From Flammula alnicola (Eukaryota; Basidiomycota; Agaricomycetes; Agaricales; Strophariaceae), in NCBI GenBank assembly GCA_015499995.1, contig JADNRV010000160.1, positions 55,454 through 119,453 of the forward strand: a DNA stretch of 64,000 nt, in the 5' to 3' direction. The notes beneath the pieces are model-generated. The model made no database searches and was not told the DNA's origin. It was given only the letters and a program-made list of their open reading frames with translations. This document shows, piece by piece, positions 1 through 11,900 of the stretch. Within the stretch, counting starts at the first letter, position 1; each line of letters begins with the position of its first letter. A program made the translations under genes and the position numbers.

Positions 1-698
1 ACTGGGTAGCCGGAGCATGGACGACTGTGCGACAAACTGTCTTCCTCAACACTCCAGGAAAGCAAGATGGCAGTTTCGTACTCGACGTCAATGGAGAGAG
101 AGTGATCGACCGAAATGACGTGTTCTATCGTGAAGATTTGAGCAGCGGCAGCGGCGAAAGTGATACGAAGACCACGCACGCTCCGACGAAGACGACGTCG
201 AAGAAAGACGAGAAACCGACGTCGAGCTCAACGGATGATGGCGGCCTACTTGGGCCAATTTTAGGAGGTCTTCTCGGAGACCTTGGTCTAAGGGACGGAG
301 GATTGGCGACCCACGATATTGAAGCGCCCTCGCAAAAAGAGCGAGACCTGGAGCCAAGCGGTTCAGTCACCTTCACGGCTACACCGACGGCCGCAACGAA
401 TACAGACTCACAAACCGCGACCATTCTCCCCGAACCGACCATAAGCAGCCCACAGCCAACAACCATGACCAGCACCACGACAGACGATTCCTTCGGCATC
501 GAGTCCGCAAAAGAGACCGAGGTAAAGCTCGTTGGTATTTTTTTCAGGTGGGTCGAAATCTTCTTGTAAAGAGAGTGAAAACTTCATCCTCATCGCCTAT
601 GCTATAGCACATTCTTCGGAGGCCACGATGACAAATACGCCACTCCTCGAGATCAATACATTTGGTTCAAGGATTTTGCATTAGCGTACAATTCGTAA
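1..698 (+). CDS. Polysaccharide lyase 14-like protein, 3' end only
   Basis: The 5' part lies outside the window. Frame 3 is open from base 3 and begins WVAGAWTTVRQTV, then a segment ending VIDRNDVFYRE. An intron (548-607, GT-AG) joins in frame to STFFGGHDDKYA and ends ..YIWFKDFALAYNS with TAA at 696-698. The order GAWTT / FVNG-like strand / TFFGGHD / P+DQ+++F+DF matches the second lyase at 41586-42799, so the two are paralogues of the PL14-like (alginate/glucuronan lyase-type) family. The family is normally secreted and cleaves uronic-acid polymers by beta-elimination; substrate is not inferable here. Odd: between the FYRE and TFFGG strands there is a Ser/Thr/Pro-rich insert of about 120 residues (about 138-530) that the paralogue lacks. 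Confidence 0.75.
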
Positions 699-1098
699 AA
701 GCCTTGTATCCTTTGACGATGTCATGATCCTTTACTCTGCTCTCGAATGAATGAGTGACATTTGGCAGGTAATGAAAGTGACGAATACTCACCTCCTGAC
801 GTTCGGTGTCGCCGATAACGGCAACCTACGGAGGGCAGGGACATGAGAGAAGAGAAAGAGGCTAAGGAAAGCAAAATTGAAAAGCCAATTGTATAGAGTA
901 AATGATAAATAAAGACATGGAAACCCCATGCAAATCCGACGATGCAAAAGAAGGTGTATGTGTGGGTGCAAAAGACTTGGTCGTGTAAGCGATAAATATA
1001 GAGATGATAGGATACAAATTATAATTGATGGTGGTAACCACGAATCTAGTTTTTCTGTCCACAAAGCGAACGAAAGTGCGATGGCTGCCTTCTGGCCG
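699..1098. other. Convergent intergenic region
   Basis: About 400 bases between two genes whose 3' ends face each other, so both terminators and 3' UTRs should lie here. The stretch is AT-rich around 860-1020. Short ORFs on both strands have no domain-like content. I see no gene. Confidence 0.6.
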
Positions 1099-2873
1099 TC
1101 ATTTGTCTTTGCGAACTTGACCACCTAGGTGAGAGACGATCTCAAAGCAAAGGACGAGGAGGAGTTGGCCAATAAGGTCCATCAGCGCCGAGTGTATGGG
1201 TAGAGCGTAACTGTCCGGATCCCGTTGTATGGACCACAGAAAATGCGTGAGAAATCGGGCTATGATGAGTGATGACAACACCTGTTTTTCCATGAAGATC
1301 AGTTTGTGAACCAAAGAAGCGGAAACAGCGACGAGACGTACGGCACAGCAGAAAAACACGATTGAGAAAACGATGAACAAAAAAGGCAGGTTGAGCCATC
1401 CTAGGCCGTCGAGGATAGAGAGAAAGAAAACCTCGACTGGAAGCGTGATCAGAAGGAGTGTGGCCATTGTGAGAAGGGCACTGGGCTCAGGATGCTTCGG
1501 TTGCGAGGAGTAAGAAGGCAGTGCATTTTCTAGGGCCAGCTTTGCCGCGTGTAAAGATGTTGATAACCGAGAGACGAGAATGGATCCAGCTGCTCCAGGT
1601 AAACCTGAGATGACGACTGCGAGAACCGCGAATCCCTCGTAGCGGCTGACGAACATGTCAAGCACAATGCCCGTTCCACTGCTAATGACCATGGCACCGA
1701 ATAAAGGGGACCACCCCTCTGTTAGCAGCGGCCGGGCGTGTTCATTTTTCAGTGTGTACAGGAAGCAGGTGATGGCGCAGCACAGAACGAGTAAGGCAAC
1801 GACGAACGGGATAGGTGTCCGAATGAAGGGGATAAGCAGTGTCGAGACAAAGCCGACGAGCACGAGGGTGACGAGGTCGCCCAGGCACGAGGCAACGGCG
1901 GGTGCAATGTTGTCGGGGTCGCGGTTAAATTTGCGGCACAGCACGATGAGCGTGCACATGAATGAACCGAGGATAATCCCTGAAAGTGCCGCTGCGGTCA
2001 TCGTTGTAGAGGCCACCATGATTAGTCTGGTAGGATAGGGTGAGCGCGCGAGCAAAGCAATATCCACAGGCACTTACGTCGGGATACCTGATTTACGACC
2101 GTTACTTGTTTCTCTAAAATCTAATGAATAAGTGACGAGTTCGCGGACAGCTAGTGCCGTGGAGTTGCCTGTTGACATTGGGGCACGCTGAGGTCCATTC
2201 CGGGGTACGAAACGGCCGAGAATGAGAGCAATGCATGCAGCGATGAATGACACGAATATCGTTTGCACTTGGAGGAGGGCAAGACTCCCGAAGATAATGG
2301 AGCGCCGAACGGCGGGGTCGTCGAGCTCGCCAACGTTGGCTGCTGTTCCCAAGCGAGCCGAAAGGTTCATCTCTAGGTTTCCGTTAAGATTGAGAACGAC
2401 GGGTATGATCATGATGAGTTGGTCGACTTCTTGCATTGCGCGCCAGTGCTAAGACAAATTATTGGTATGTTCAAGAATAAAGAATGAAGGCGATAAAACT
2501 CACTGATACTTTGTCTAACAGTTTTCCAGTGAATAGTAGACTAATCGTCGTCATAAGAAGTGCAGGCGCGCTCTAGGTAGCATTGTTAGTCCCCGTGAAA
2601 TCGACCCATTGGACTGCTACGTACCTCGATGACAATACCTCTAACCTGAGGCCATAGCTTTGCAGGGGACACTTCGAACCGCGACCTCTGTATATTTCCA
2701 CTGAGGAGACCCCTGCTTCCGTCGTCGTTTAGGATTTCGTCTTCATCATATGAGTCGCCATTTGGGACCGAGACGTGCCCACTTTGGTTCGTTTTCGAGT
2801 GTTCTTGGATGACATCGATGTCAATCATCTCAATGTCTTGTCTAGACTCATGTCCTGGGGAATTTAGGTTCAT
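1099..2873 (-). CDS. SLC41/MgtE-type divalent cation (Mg2+) transporter
   Basis: Four exons (2873-2625, 2572-2504, 2448-2078, 2026-1099) keep frame and give 538 residues. The N-terminus is an acidic hydrophilic tail of about 75 residues. The membrane part has two MgtE-type halves: the first contains FTGKLLDKVS then an IMIIPVVLNLNGNLEMNLSA-like signature, and the second begins near LIMVASTTMTAAALSG and repeats the pattern up to GLPGAAGSILVSR. This two-domain layout is diagnostic of eukaryotic SLC41 carriers, which move Mg2+ across plasma or organelle membranes. Start at 2873 is the first ATG of the long open exon. It is divergent from ADA3 across 685 bp. Confidence 0.88.
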
Positions 2874-3558
2874 GGTGGGAGCCGTCAGAGAGGGAATATC
2901 GCCGTTTGTGGTTGGTTTGTGCAGAGAAACATATTTGGAGAATCATTCCGAAAAATGCGGTGTTGAACTGTTTTCAAAAAAGGAATTAAATTCTGAAAAA
3001 AAGAATGAAAGTAACACCACGAACGCTGGCATATACAAATACTGAAAAATTAGAAGCAAACGTGAAGGCCTACATATTTGTAACTTTGTTGCGTTTGTAT
3101 GATACAAACGCGATAGTCAGAACTTGTCAACGGCCAGTGTGACATGACCAAAGTAAATATTTTCAAAGTCAAATTTTAGCAAAAACAATTACTGCGTAAA
3201 ACGTCAAGCACCAATAAAACGTTGCAAAATCGTCTGGAGACTGGGGATCGTCGAGGAGCGTTTGCGCCACTTATAATAAAAGTATAAGCAAGTACTTAGA
3301 CGTGACTTATTTCTGAGGGACAGTGGCACCAGTCACAGGTCACGTGTGCATGAAGTTATCATGCTCGTGATCTGCAAAGCTTGTTCGGCGTTCGCACCTT
3401 GACCTTTACCTTGAATCACGGCCATTGCGTTCTTCAAGAACGCAAGAACGGCCATACAACCGGCCACACACTACGTCGGACCCTCGTAGGGAAGCCACGA
3501 TTTACCTAGCACAGGGATTTCGACCTGCACGCGAGGTCATTACCCGCGTTACGACGAC
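2874..3558. promoter_or_regulatory. Divergent promoter region with a 17-bp palindrome
   Basis: Shared upstream region of the Mg transporter (-) and ADA3 (+). The left half (2940-3200) is AT-rich. At 3427-3443 lies a perfect inverted repeat, arms GCGTTCTT and AAGAACGC around a single C, whose core TTCAAGAA resembles a heat-shock-element dyad; another GAA follows 6 bases later. Functional assignment is inference only. Confidence 0.4.
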
Positions 3559-6071
3559 ATGGCATCGAAATTGTCATCGTTCCACCAACCGTCTGTAATT
3601 GGCTCTTCCTTGCTGAAGAATGCTCCGGACGCGGTACCGCCGATAGATGAGCTCGAAAAGTTGCAGTCCGAGCTTAGGTCTGCTAAGCAGAAAGCTCTCG
3701 AACGAGGCCGAAAGGCGGAGGAGGACCTAAGAACAATTGAAGAATCCATGCGCCGGATGACAGAGAAGGAGAAGGGAAAATTCAAGGCGATTGATAAAGT
3801 AAAGCGAGAACCAGACTGTGCGTACAATCTGATGTTGTTTAAAGGCCCGATTTCTGACTATTGTCTTCCAAATCTCTCTCCATTTCAACAAATTTACCTG
3901 GTCCTATTGCTATGTTTGCAATGCCCACTCATTCTGAACTGCACCATGATCAAACCACAAATTACTGGTCGTCGAACGAATTCAAATCCATCGTCGCGCG
4001 CTTTTTCTGGTGTCTTGAAATCGTATCATGCAATGGCGCTGGAATGCACTTTCGACATGAATTATCTGTCTGTCCAATATGACCTTAAACCATGCCATCT
4101 CTCCAGTCACACCTCTTCCCGATGCCGATGAATCAAGGCCTTCAAGCTCTTATCTTGCAGGCTCCTCAAAATCGCGTAACAATTCTCACCCTCTCAATGC
4201 TCTGCCTTCTTCTTCCAGGTCTTCACTAGATCCGCGCCGTTCGTAAGTGACCTTCATGTCGACAACATATACTTGAAGTCACCTTGGCTCATAGCGCCGC
4301 CGACGAATTGAGAAAGAAGAAGAAGAAACGCAAACGAGAAGGAGGAGATAGCGATGTCGACTCAGGTAGAGTCTCCGATATGATGTCTGATGTAGGATAT
4401 TAACGACCGTTATTTTTGAAAGAGTTGCAAAGACCTCATAAAATATCGCCACCGGCGGCCCATGCCACACCGCACGTCCAACCTCCGAAATCTACAAAAC
4501 CCACCATCTCAGCCACTGTACCGCACAATAAGGTCTTTCCCTCTCTTTCTCTCTCATCTTTCACAGATGCTCACACGACGCGCCAAGGCCCAATTGCAAG
4601 CCGGACCCGATTTCTCTGTTCCTCCAGCTCAACAACTCCTTCCCCCTCGGCCACCTATACCAACACCACCAATACCCGGGCCGAGCAAGCCCACCGAAGT
4701 CAAGGAAGATTTCAGCAAAGCGAAACAACCGTCACAAATTCTCGTTTCGACTTTTTACACAAGCATTGAACCATATATACGCAATATCAAAGAAGAAGAT
4801 GTCGGTTTCATGGAATACACAGGCGATGAGGTGGAGCCATATGTTATGCCGAAATTAGGTCGACATTACCTCGAAGTATGGGAAGAGCAAGATAGCGGTG
4901 TCCTGCCACCGGTCTTGCTCGGAGATCTACCAGTGGCGCCCCCTTCCTCCTTTGCGGCTCCGACTCCCAACTGGGATCCCTCGAAGCTTGACGACCCTGA
5001 TCTGGACAACGAAGAGAAAGGACACGGGCCACTTACGGAAAGAGTGATAAGCGCTCTACTTCCCATACCGGATTTGACGGTATGGAAAGGTGTAAAGGCT
5101 GCGGAGGACGCCATGGAAGGGCGGCCTGGTGGAAGCGGGGCTGCTGCCGCCAGACGCGAGAGGCTGAATGTTACGGATCTGGAAGCGAGGATAAGGGATA
5201 CTATGCGGTATCATGGTCTACTTGACGCTGTGGTGAGTTGAAACCCTCTAATCATGTTTTTTATGTTGTTTCTTTTTTTTTTTTTTTGCAATTCGCAATG
5301 ATCGGCAAAATCTGACCATCTATTGTGTTACAGCCTAATTTTACCGAGAAAGTCGATGATCCTATAGCCACTGCCCTTCGAGAGGCACAAAGGGAGTTGC
5401 GCAAGGTCGTCGCCACAAACAAAGCTCGGAAAACTCGGCTTGCAGCAATCGCGCGCGATAGGCTCGGGTACCAGGAGTACCTAGAACTCCGAGATTCTAT
5501 CGATAAAAACATCACAACACTCTATGCTAAGCTGCAGAAGAAAGACACCCCAAAGCTGAGCAAGAAGAAGAAGAAACCCCTACAAGGGGCTGCAGCTGCA
5601 GCTGCAGCCGCCGCCGCCGCCAACGCTGCAAAAGGCAGCGCGGCACCCGAGGACCCGCCTTCGACTCTAGCACCGTGTCCTGCTGCCCTTGGGTTGATGC
5701 CCGACGAAGACAACCGCTTAACGGTTAATGAACAACTGAAGCAGTTGATCGAGACACGGCGCCAGTGGGTGGACACTGTCGGCTCCATATTTGACGAGAA
5801 GGAAATGGAAAACCCCGGGCGAATATATGGTCTTCCGAAGGAGAGCATATATTTTGGAATTGACGAGGAGGTGCAAGCCGTACTGGCCGCCCAGGCTCCG
5901 AACACGTCTGCGTGCACTAATTCTGCCATAAACGCGTCAAATTCGCGGCCGTCATCCACTATGAATGGGATGCAGAACGGTGCTATGAACGGCTTTTCAC
6001 GGACGAATCTCAGCAACGGCAGCCATAAAGGCAAGGAGCGGGCTAGAAGCGACGCTATGGACATCGGATGA
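3559..6071 (+). CDS. ADA3: SAGA/ADA complex subunit Ada3 (Ngg1)
   Basis: Six exons (3559-3817, 4107-4242, 4295-4365, 4423-4532, 4567-5232, 5334-6071) give 659 residues with all phases compatible. The N-terminus has a coiled coil (about residues 28-80), followed by a Lys/Arg-rich nuclear-localisation-like run and Pro-rich linkers. The C-terminal half has the conserved Ada3 features: LVSTFYTSIEPYIRNIKEED-type entry, PPTP-like DWDP block, then a long helical segment LREAQRELRKVVATNK and YLELRDSIDKNI. A poly-Ala stretch (about 5589-5630) sits in the second half. Ada3 links Gcn5/Ada2 to SAGA for histone acetylation in the nucleus. The first intron (3818-4106) is unusually long for this locus and may hide a further exon. 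Confidence 0.82.
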
Positions 6072-6505
6072 CCATGATTTTTTGGATGGCTCTTTATTTC
6101 CTTTCCCAGGAACCTCTTCAATTATTCTATTTCGCCTGGCTTTCGGTTCGACTTTTATTGCCAACCCTGCCTTTGTCGGGAGCTTTTCCTTTCCGTCGTT
6201 TTCTTTGCTCTCTGTTTTTCAATTGCTCTGTACATATTTTATTCCATTCCAGTTATCGCTTCACTTACTCTGATCACCTTACCAACCATCCATTCGCCTC
6301 ACTGTTATCGACAATTCACTCACTCTTCTCCGTCCCTCATAGCTATATTATTCCTTACATTGTGAATGCATGATTTGCTCGCCGCCGCAAGCAACAGCTC
6401 TTAACCTTTTCACGTTTAATATAAGCAATAACTAGGACGTGTGCATAAAGGGAACTATAATCCGGCAAGAAATATAGGGATGATATTAGATAGATATCCT
6501 CTGTA
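6072..6505. other. Convergent intergenic region, T-rich
   Basis: About 430 bases between the ADA3 and RPA34 stops. The strand is strongly pyrimidine-biased at 6100-6350 (CTT/TTC runs), typical of a 3' UTR. No gene seen. Confidence 0.55.
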
Positions 6506-7541
6506 TCAGGCAACTTTGGACTTCTTCGTCTTTTTTGCGGGGGTTTCTGACACGTCTGCTACATCGCCCTTTCGTTTCTTTCCCTTTGTTGATTTCACTT
6601 CAGCTTCGATCTCCGAAGGTCCTTGGGCATCAGGTGCAGGTTCATCGGCTTTCTTTGTGTGTTTCTTCTTTGGGGGTGGTGGCTGAGATTCCTCCGGCAC
6701 GATGTCGACATCCATCGTTCTCTCATCTTCATTAGCGTCAATTCCATCCGCAAGAAACCCATATGGAATATATTTATGTTTGAGGACATCTTGTGGATAG
6801 GAGAAACGCGGCGGGTTTGTGTGAGAGGCTTCGCTGGATAACGAGGGATTTGGTGTAGGTATAACTGCTTGGGCTGCAACCACTAGGTTGTATGCGATAG
6901 GTTTGGGCGCTATTGCGTTATTTCTGTAATCAGTTTTTCTGTTCGACAATTGTCGGGTTCGACGCACCTGGATAGAGCTTTCCTTTCTTGCTTTTCCGAG
7001 GGAGTAGACACGAAAGGCTTTTGATTTCTTCGCCGCCTATAGGTTGGCTGTCGTCATTGCCCACAGACCAAATATCGAATGTCGTGTGTTTGCGCTTTAT
7101 CGTTCCGATACAAGCACTCTTCGAGGAAGAGGGAACCTCGACCTTCAAGTTCTCTAAGTATTTGGGTTTCACCTAGAAGTCCCAGAGGCATTTTCACACT
7201 AAGTTCCATGAAGTCCAACGCGTCAAAGAATCGGGCGCGTAACTCACACTCTCCGGAACACGTATGAGCCAGAGCTCAAGATCGTCATCGTTGTTGACTG
7301 CATCCCAATCGAATTCTCCGGCATCGACGCCTTCTCCGTTTATGAGGACAGCGTCTGGCGGGGGAGCATAAGCCCAGTTGAGGTCGACACCCTCATTTTT
7401 GCTTGGGTCTTCTGCTACAGATTTCTTCTTCCCTTTGTTGTCTTTTTTTGATGACTTTTTCTTGGTGGCAATAGAAATTTGAGGCGGAGGGGTCACTGAT
7501 GATCTAGAAGAGGAACTTGGGGAAGGCGATGCTGCAGGCAT
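6506..7541 (-). CDS. RPA34: RNA polymerase I subunit RPA34.5-like
   Basis: Exon 1 (7541-7248) starts at the first ATG with a Ser/Pro/Lys-rich leader and ends ELWLIRVPES, the hallmark entry strand of the RPA34.5 / CD3EAP (PAF49) dimerisation domain. Exon 2 (7172 to about 6968) continues VKPKYLENLKVEV and SCLLPRKSKKGKLYPG. The last exon holds a PRFSYPQDVLKHKYIPYGF motif and ends in a Lys-rich tail (KKTKKSKVA), as in yeast Rpa34. The protein pairs with RPA49 as the TFIIF-like module of Pol I in the nucleolus. Odd: the intron near 6925-6967 does not splice in frame with its best donor (GTGCGT at 6967). A weaker donor two codons later restores frame, so this junction is unresolved. Confidence 0.7.
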
Positions 7542-7845
7542 TGAAAAATATGGATTCCCTCGACGACCGTGAAAACGAGTTAATTCATCAAGTTTCTATT
7601 TTTATACGAGGGCATCGCCTTCCAGGAATAACAAGGTGCCACATATCTTGTGACTTTCCCCGCGTCGCGTGACGGCGTCGCGCTAAGTTTCAACTTCAAC
7701 TTGAACATTGATGAACAAAACAAGAACAGAAACGTCTCACACTCACTCAGTTCTATGAGTTTCTGCCCCATTAAATCAACTCAGGCACGTAGTAACATAT
7801 CCAATCTGTTTAGCTCGTTCTGACTTGTATAGTTATTCTTCAGAA

Positions 7846-8832
7846 ATGTCTGATTTGGTACTGAGAGAATGCCCCATTTGCTTCGAATCCATCCCATTTG
7901 AAAGGGTTCTTTTCTTACATTGCGGTATTTCTTTGTCGTATATGATTCAACGTCTATCTGTGTCTTACAAATTCATAGGACATAAGATTTGTAGTGTCTG
8001 CATCGCAAGATGTAAGGCCGAATGCGTTGTGTGCCGAAAACCGATACTCGAAACCCCTCATCGGGTCTATCTCAGTATGGACGAAATTGTCCAAGAAAAG
8101 GCCCTTCACTTCGTTGAAAGATTGAATAAAATCAATGTGGACACTCCTGCAACTAGTGTCGAGAAAACGAGCGGCAAAATTGAAAGACTACTAGAGAAAA
8201 ATGGCGACCCAGCGACTGTGGTATGTTTTACTTGCTTCCATCCCTCTACCGTTTTGACCACTTTATAGAAAGCTATCCTTGATGCAAAGAAGGATCTGGA
8301 AGAGAGGATAGCACCTTTGTTTGGACGATGGGCTGAAGTGAGGAGGGAAAACAAACGCTTACGCGAACGGTTGGACACGTTGAAAGCAAGCAAGGAACTC
8401 TACTCAGAAGAGACGAAGAAGGCTAGGCGAGCAGTGCTGGGTGAAAGAGAAGAAACCGACCGGCATAAGCAGCGAGCTGAAAGATATAAGTCTGAAATCA
8501 AGAAGAAAGACGGAGAGATAACGAAGTTGCTACGCGGCCAAGAAGAAAGAGATAAAAGGTCAAGATCGCTCATTATATCGAATACTGTTGACCTCATAAA
8601 GTCTTGACAGATCGATCTAATAAAACTCAAACTTAAAGCCGTTGGGAAGCTCGAAAAACGCAAACATCGACGCAGTAACAACGCAGACGCATCCCTACAG
8701 ATCGAGGGGCATTCACAGGTAAATGTGTCCAACATGTTGCTGTCTCATTGAGTCTCACATTATTGCCAGGATTGGCCAATGCAACCCGTCAAACGTCAAA
8801 TAGATGTCTTCACCCCTACTTCACTATTTTGA
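7846..8832 (+). CDS. RING-finger protein with long coiled coil
   Basis: MSDLVLRECPIC opens a C3HC4 RING: CPIC, LHCGHKIC, SVC, and ECVVC provide all eight ligands once an intron (7926-7979) is removed. After the RING comes a helical region (about residues 60-110) and then a strongly charged coiled coil (ERIAPLF to GQEERDKR), ending with a basic tail. RING proteins of this kind are usually E3 ubiquitin ligases; substrate unknown. Start at 7846 is chosen because it directly precedes the RING; an ATG at 7825 adds 7 residues. The junction near 8561-8611 is odd: the visible donor (GTCAAG) leaves the wrong phase, and without splicing the frame stops at 8607, although the downstream exon (8611-8720) is clearly coding. 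Confidence 0.72.
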
Positions 8833-8940
8833 TAGAGAGCCTCAGATAGACCAGGCGAATGTATGATATTGATGATTGACATTAAATATGTATATAATGT
8901 AGATTAAACTGAACAATAGGAAACCTCTTCAGGCAGAACT

Positions 8941-11900
8941 TTAGAGCAAGCCCACCATCGCATAGAAGATGGAGCGGCTTTCATCATCCAGACTCGAAGA
9001 CCCAATGTATCCGATGTGACCCTTCTCAACCTCGGCGAAAATGACGGAAGACACGAAGATGTTGTCTTGCGGCTGCCAAAAATTTGGCCGATTTTGAGCG
9101 CGATAGACGGCCATCGACTGCGTAAGCCCCTTGATATGAATGCCACTTAACCGGAAGGCATTCGGCAGCTTGAGATCCTCCTTTCCCTTGAAAAGAGTGT
9201 TTTCAGGATTCCGTTCAACTTTGACTTCTTGAGGATGGACCCCAACCATGTCCCAATCCAGACCCCAGTTGTCGCGGAAGAGAGGTCTAAACTGCGTCAG
9301 CGTGACGAGCTTACAGAAAAGCCAGCCGAAGACGAGGGTACCGCCGTTCTTGGAGTATTCCACCAATTTCGAGAGCAGATAAGCGTTCTGGGGAAACAGG
9401 ACGCTCGTGTCTCCAATGACGACTCCAATGAGGTCCTTAGACGGAAGGAGGTCAATGACCCTGGCATTTGAAAGGCCACCAATGCCGAGCAGCACCTCGA
9501 CCTTTTCCCTTGCGTCCTTCATAAAGGAGGGAATGAATTGTTGCAGATCTGCCTCGCCATAAGATGTCAAGATTATCAAAAACTTTTTCGCGTCACAGAC
9601 AAGGGATTTCGCCGGCGTCATCAAATCGAGCATGGCAAGTAGAATGCTTGTACTCTCCGGTTGTGCGCTGACATCGCCGATATAGCCAAGTCGTCCTTTT
9701 CCTACGTGTGTTCGAAGTATGGGTGCCTCCCAAGCATCTCCGCCTGGGGGCTCGAAGTTCGGGTCGGTCTCGTTCTCGTCGAAGTATTGTTCGTAAAAGA
9801 GGTCCTCGGCATGGAACCCTCGAAGATGGACAGCGTTCAAGTAAAAGGCATCGCTCAGAGTTGGATTTTTGGCTGCAGTTTCATGATGTAGATTGAGTTG
9901 GGCTTCACTCTTGCAGTAAGAGCCACCTGTCCAAGGCAAGCCAAAGGCAGTAAAGACGCGTGGAACGTCTTCCTTGTCGATGTCGGCCGGAAACATTCCA
10001 CCGAAAGCTACCAATCCACCCGCTTTGACGTAGTCCGCCACGTTTGCGAGGACATTGGCATTTGAAGGATTTGAAATTCCCTCGTCAACGACGTAAACAC
10101 CATGGATGTTAGGCGAAGCTAATAACTCGATGGCTTGGGCAGCAGTCGCTGCAGTCTTGACTTCAATCTTGCCGTTGAGCTTTGACAGTTGATCTGCGTA
10201 GATCCGTCGAAACATGCTGCCGTCCTCCAATTCGAGGATCATCACAAATTTGTCCGTTACTTTTTCTGAAGCCGCAAACGTCGATATTCCTAATTCTTCC
10301 GTCCTTTCAATGTTCTTTGAACTTCCAGTGGCGGCATTCTGGGTAGTCAAAGAACTGGTTGATGCTTGAGGAGATAAGCCTAGCGGCCCACTCGGTTGAT
10401 CGAGAACTCCAAGCATGGCTAAAATAGTGTTCGTGGACGCGACCTCTGCGTTTACGTCGCCAAGGAAGCTGAGAAGACCGCGCCCGACCCGTGCACACAC
10501 AGCTGGAGATTCTCCCTCCTCTATATCCTTGACTCTCACAGGATCAAAAACCATAGATTCCAGGCGCGAGTCTGCGGTCTGCGCATAGATCGCCATCTCT
10601 GGTTGAATATTAGAGATATGAACACTCTTCATGCTGTACGACTTCGCCAGTGACGGGTTTCTCTGCACGAGTTCATTGGAAGGGTTGATATAAAAAGTGG
10701 TGCGGAAATATGAACCCCACTTCCAGTCGAGGCCCCATTTCTTGATGAAATCGTTGAATGATTTGGGATCTATATGGCCACTGAATTGACCACCAATCGC
10801 AGCCGATCCGCCATTCTTGACATATGCGACGAGCTTATGAAGTACCCGTGTGTACTTGCGTTTGGTGATTCCTGGATCGGTGATCAACACGCCAACGAGT
10901 GATGGAGATTCCAGATATTGCAGGGCCGGCTGAAGAGTCTGTTGAATGATGTGAACTTGCACAATTTTCACTCTCCGGTCGAGAGCGGAGAGAAGGTGCT
11001 GGTGAAACCTTGAGAAGGTATCGTCGTAATCAAACGACATGACAAGCACAAACGGGTCAGAGGATATTGGAGGCATGATAGTTGGCCTGAGCTCGTCGAT
11101 GTCTACATCGATGAGGTACTCGAAAACAGCCTCACGTTCTTGTCTGGAAGCAAAGGCGCGACCCTGTGGGTGCTTAAGCAATGCATCATGTAAGACGTTG
11201 TAGTCTGGCAAGTAGTCCTCGACGAGGGGAAACAATTCCTTTGCAACTCGAACCTGTGTTGGATCATTCCACCACCCGCGAGGCGGTAGATAGGCCCTGA
11301 CATGCGAATATAGACATTCCGCATCCCTGCAGTCGCCGAAGAGAAAATGGACGCAAACGTTCTTTCCGCTACAACGAGAATAAGATGACTGCGAAAAGCA
11401 ACGAGCTAATTACTCACAGCTCATCTCGAACACTTTTGGTATCCGGGGCATGGGAGAAATTGCACTGTGCTCCTTGAGCGCAACCGTCGTGATTGTAAGA
11501 ATGGCAAGGAGTCCCATTTCCTAGGTGCATGGAATCCTCTGTGTCTGAATCTGAAAATAAATCCCAGGGTTCATCGTCATAGCGGGGGTCCTTGTCATCC
11601 AAACCTTCGTCCTCGAGGGACCCTTCAGATTCCATGAGTGTACGAACAACCTGTAATCCCTCCTCTGCACCTTTGTTGCCCGGATCTTGAGCAAGAATGC
11701 TCTCCAAGTCTGAACTTTAGGTTAGGTCCTTTTAAGAAAACAATAGAAAGCATATGCCATCGCACCCGAGATTGCAGCTTTGAAACAAAAGAGGGCTTTC
11801 CGAGCCATGGCTCTCCTGTAACGCGCTTTGACCATGCGAGGGTCGTATTCGAGAGCTGTGGTAGCAGCCCATTCAGCGTCCGCAAATCTTCAAAAAAGCA

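Noticed and set aside
3861..4082. 73-residue ORF inside ADA3 that could be an extra exon
   Set aside because: It cannot be joined with the flanking exons in phase with good splice signals, and the direct join 3817-4107 keeps frame.
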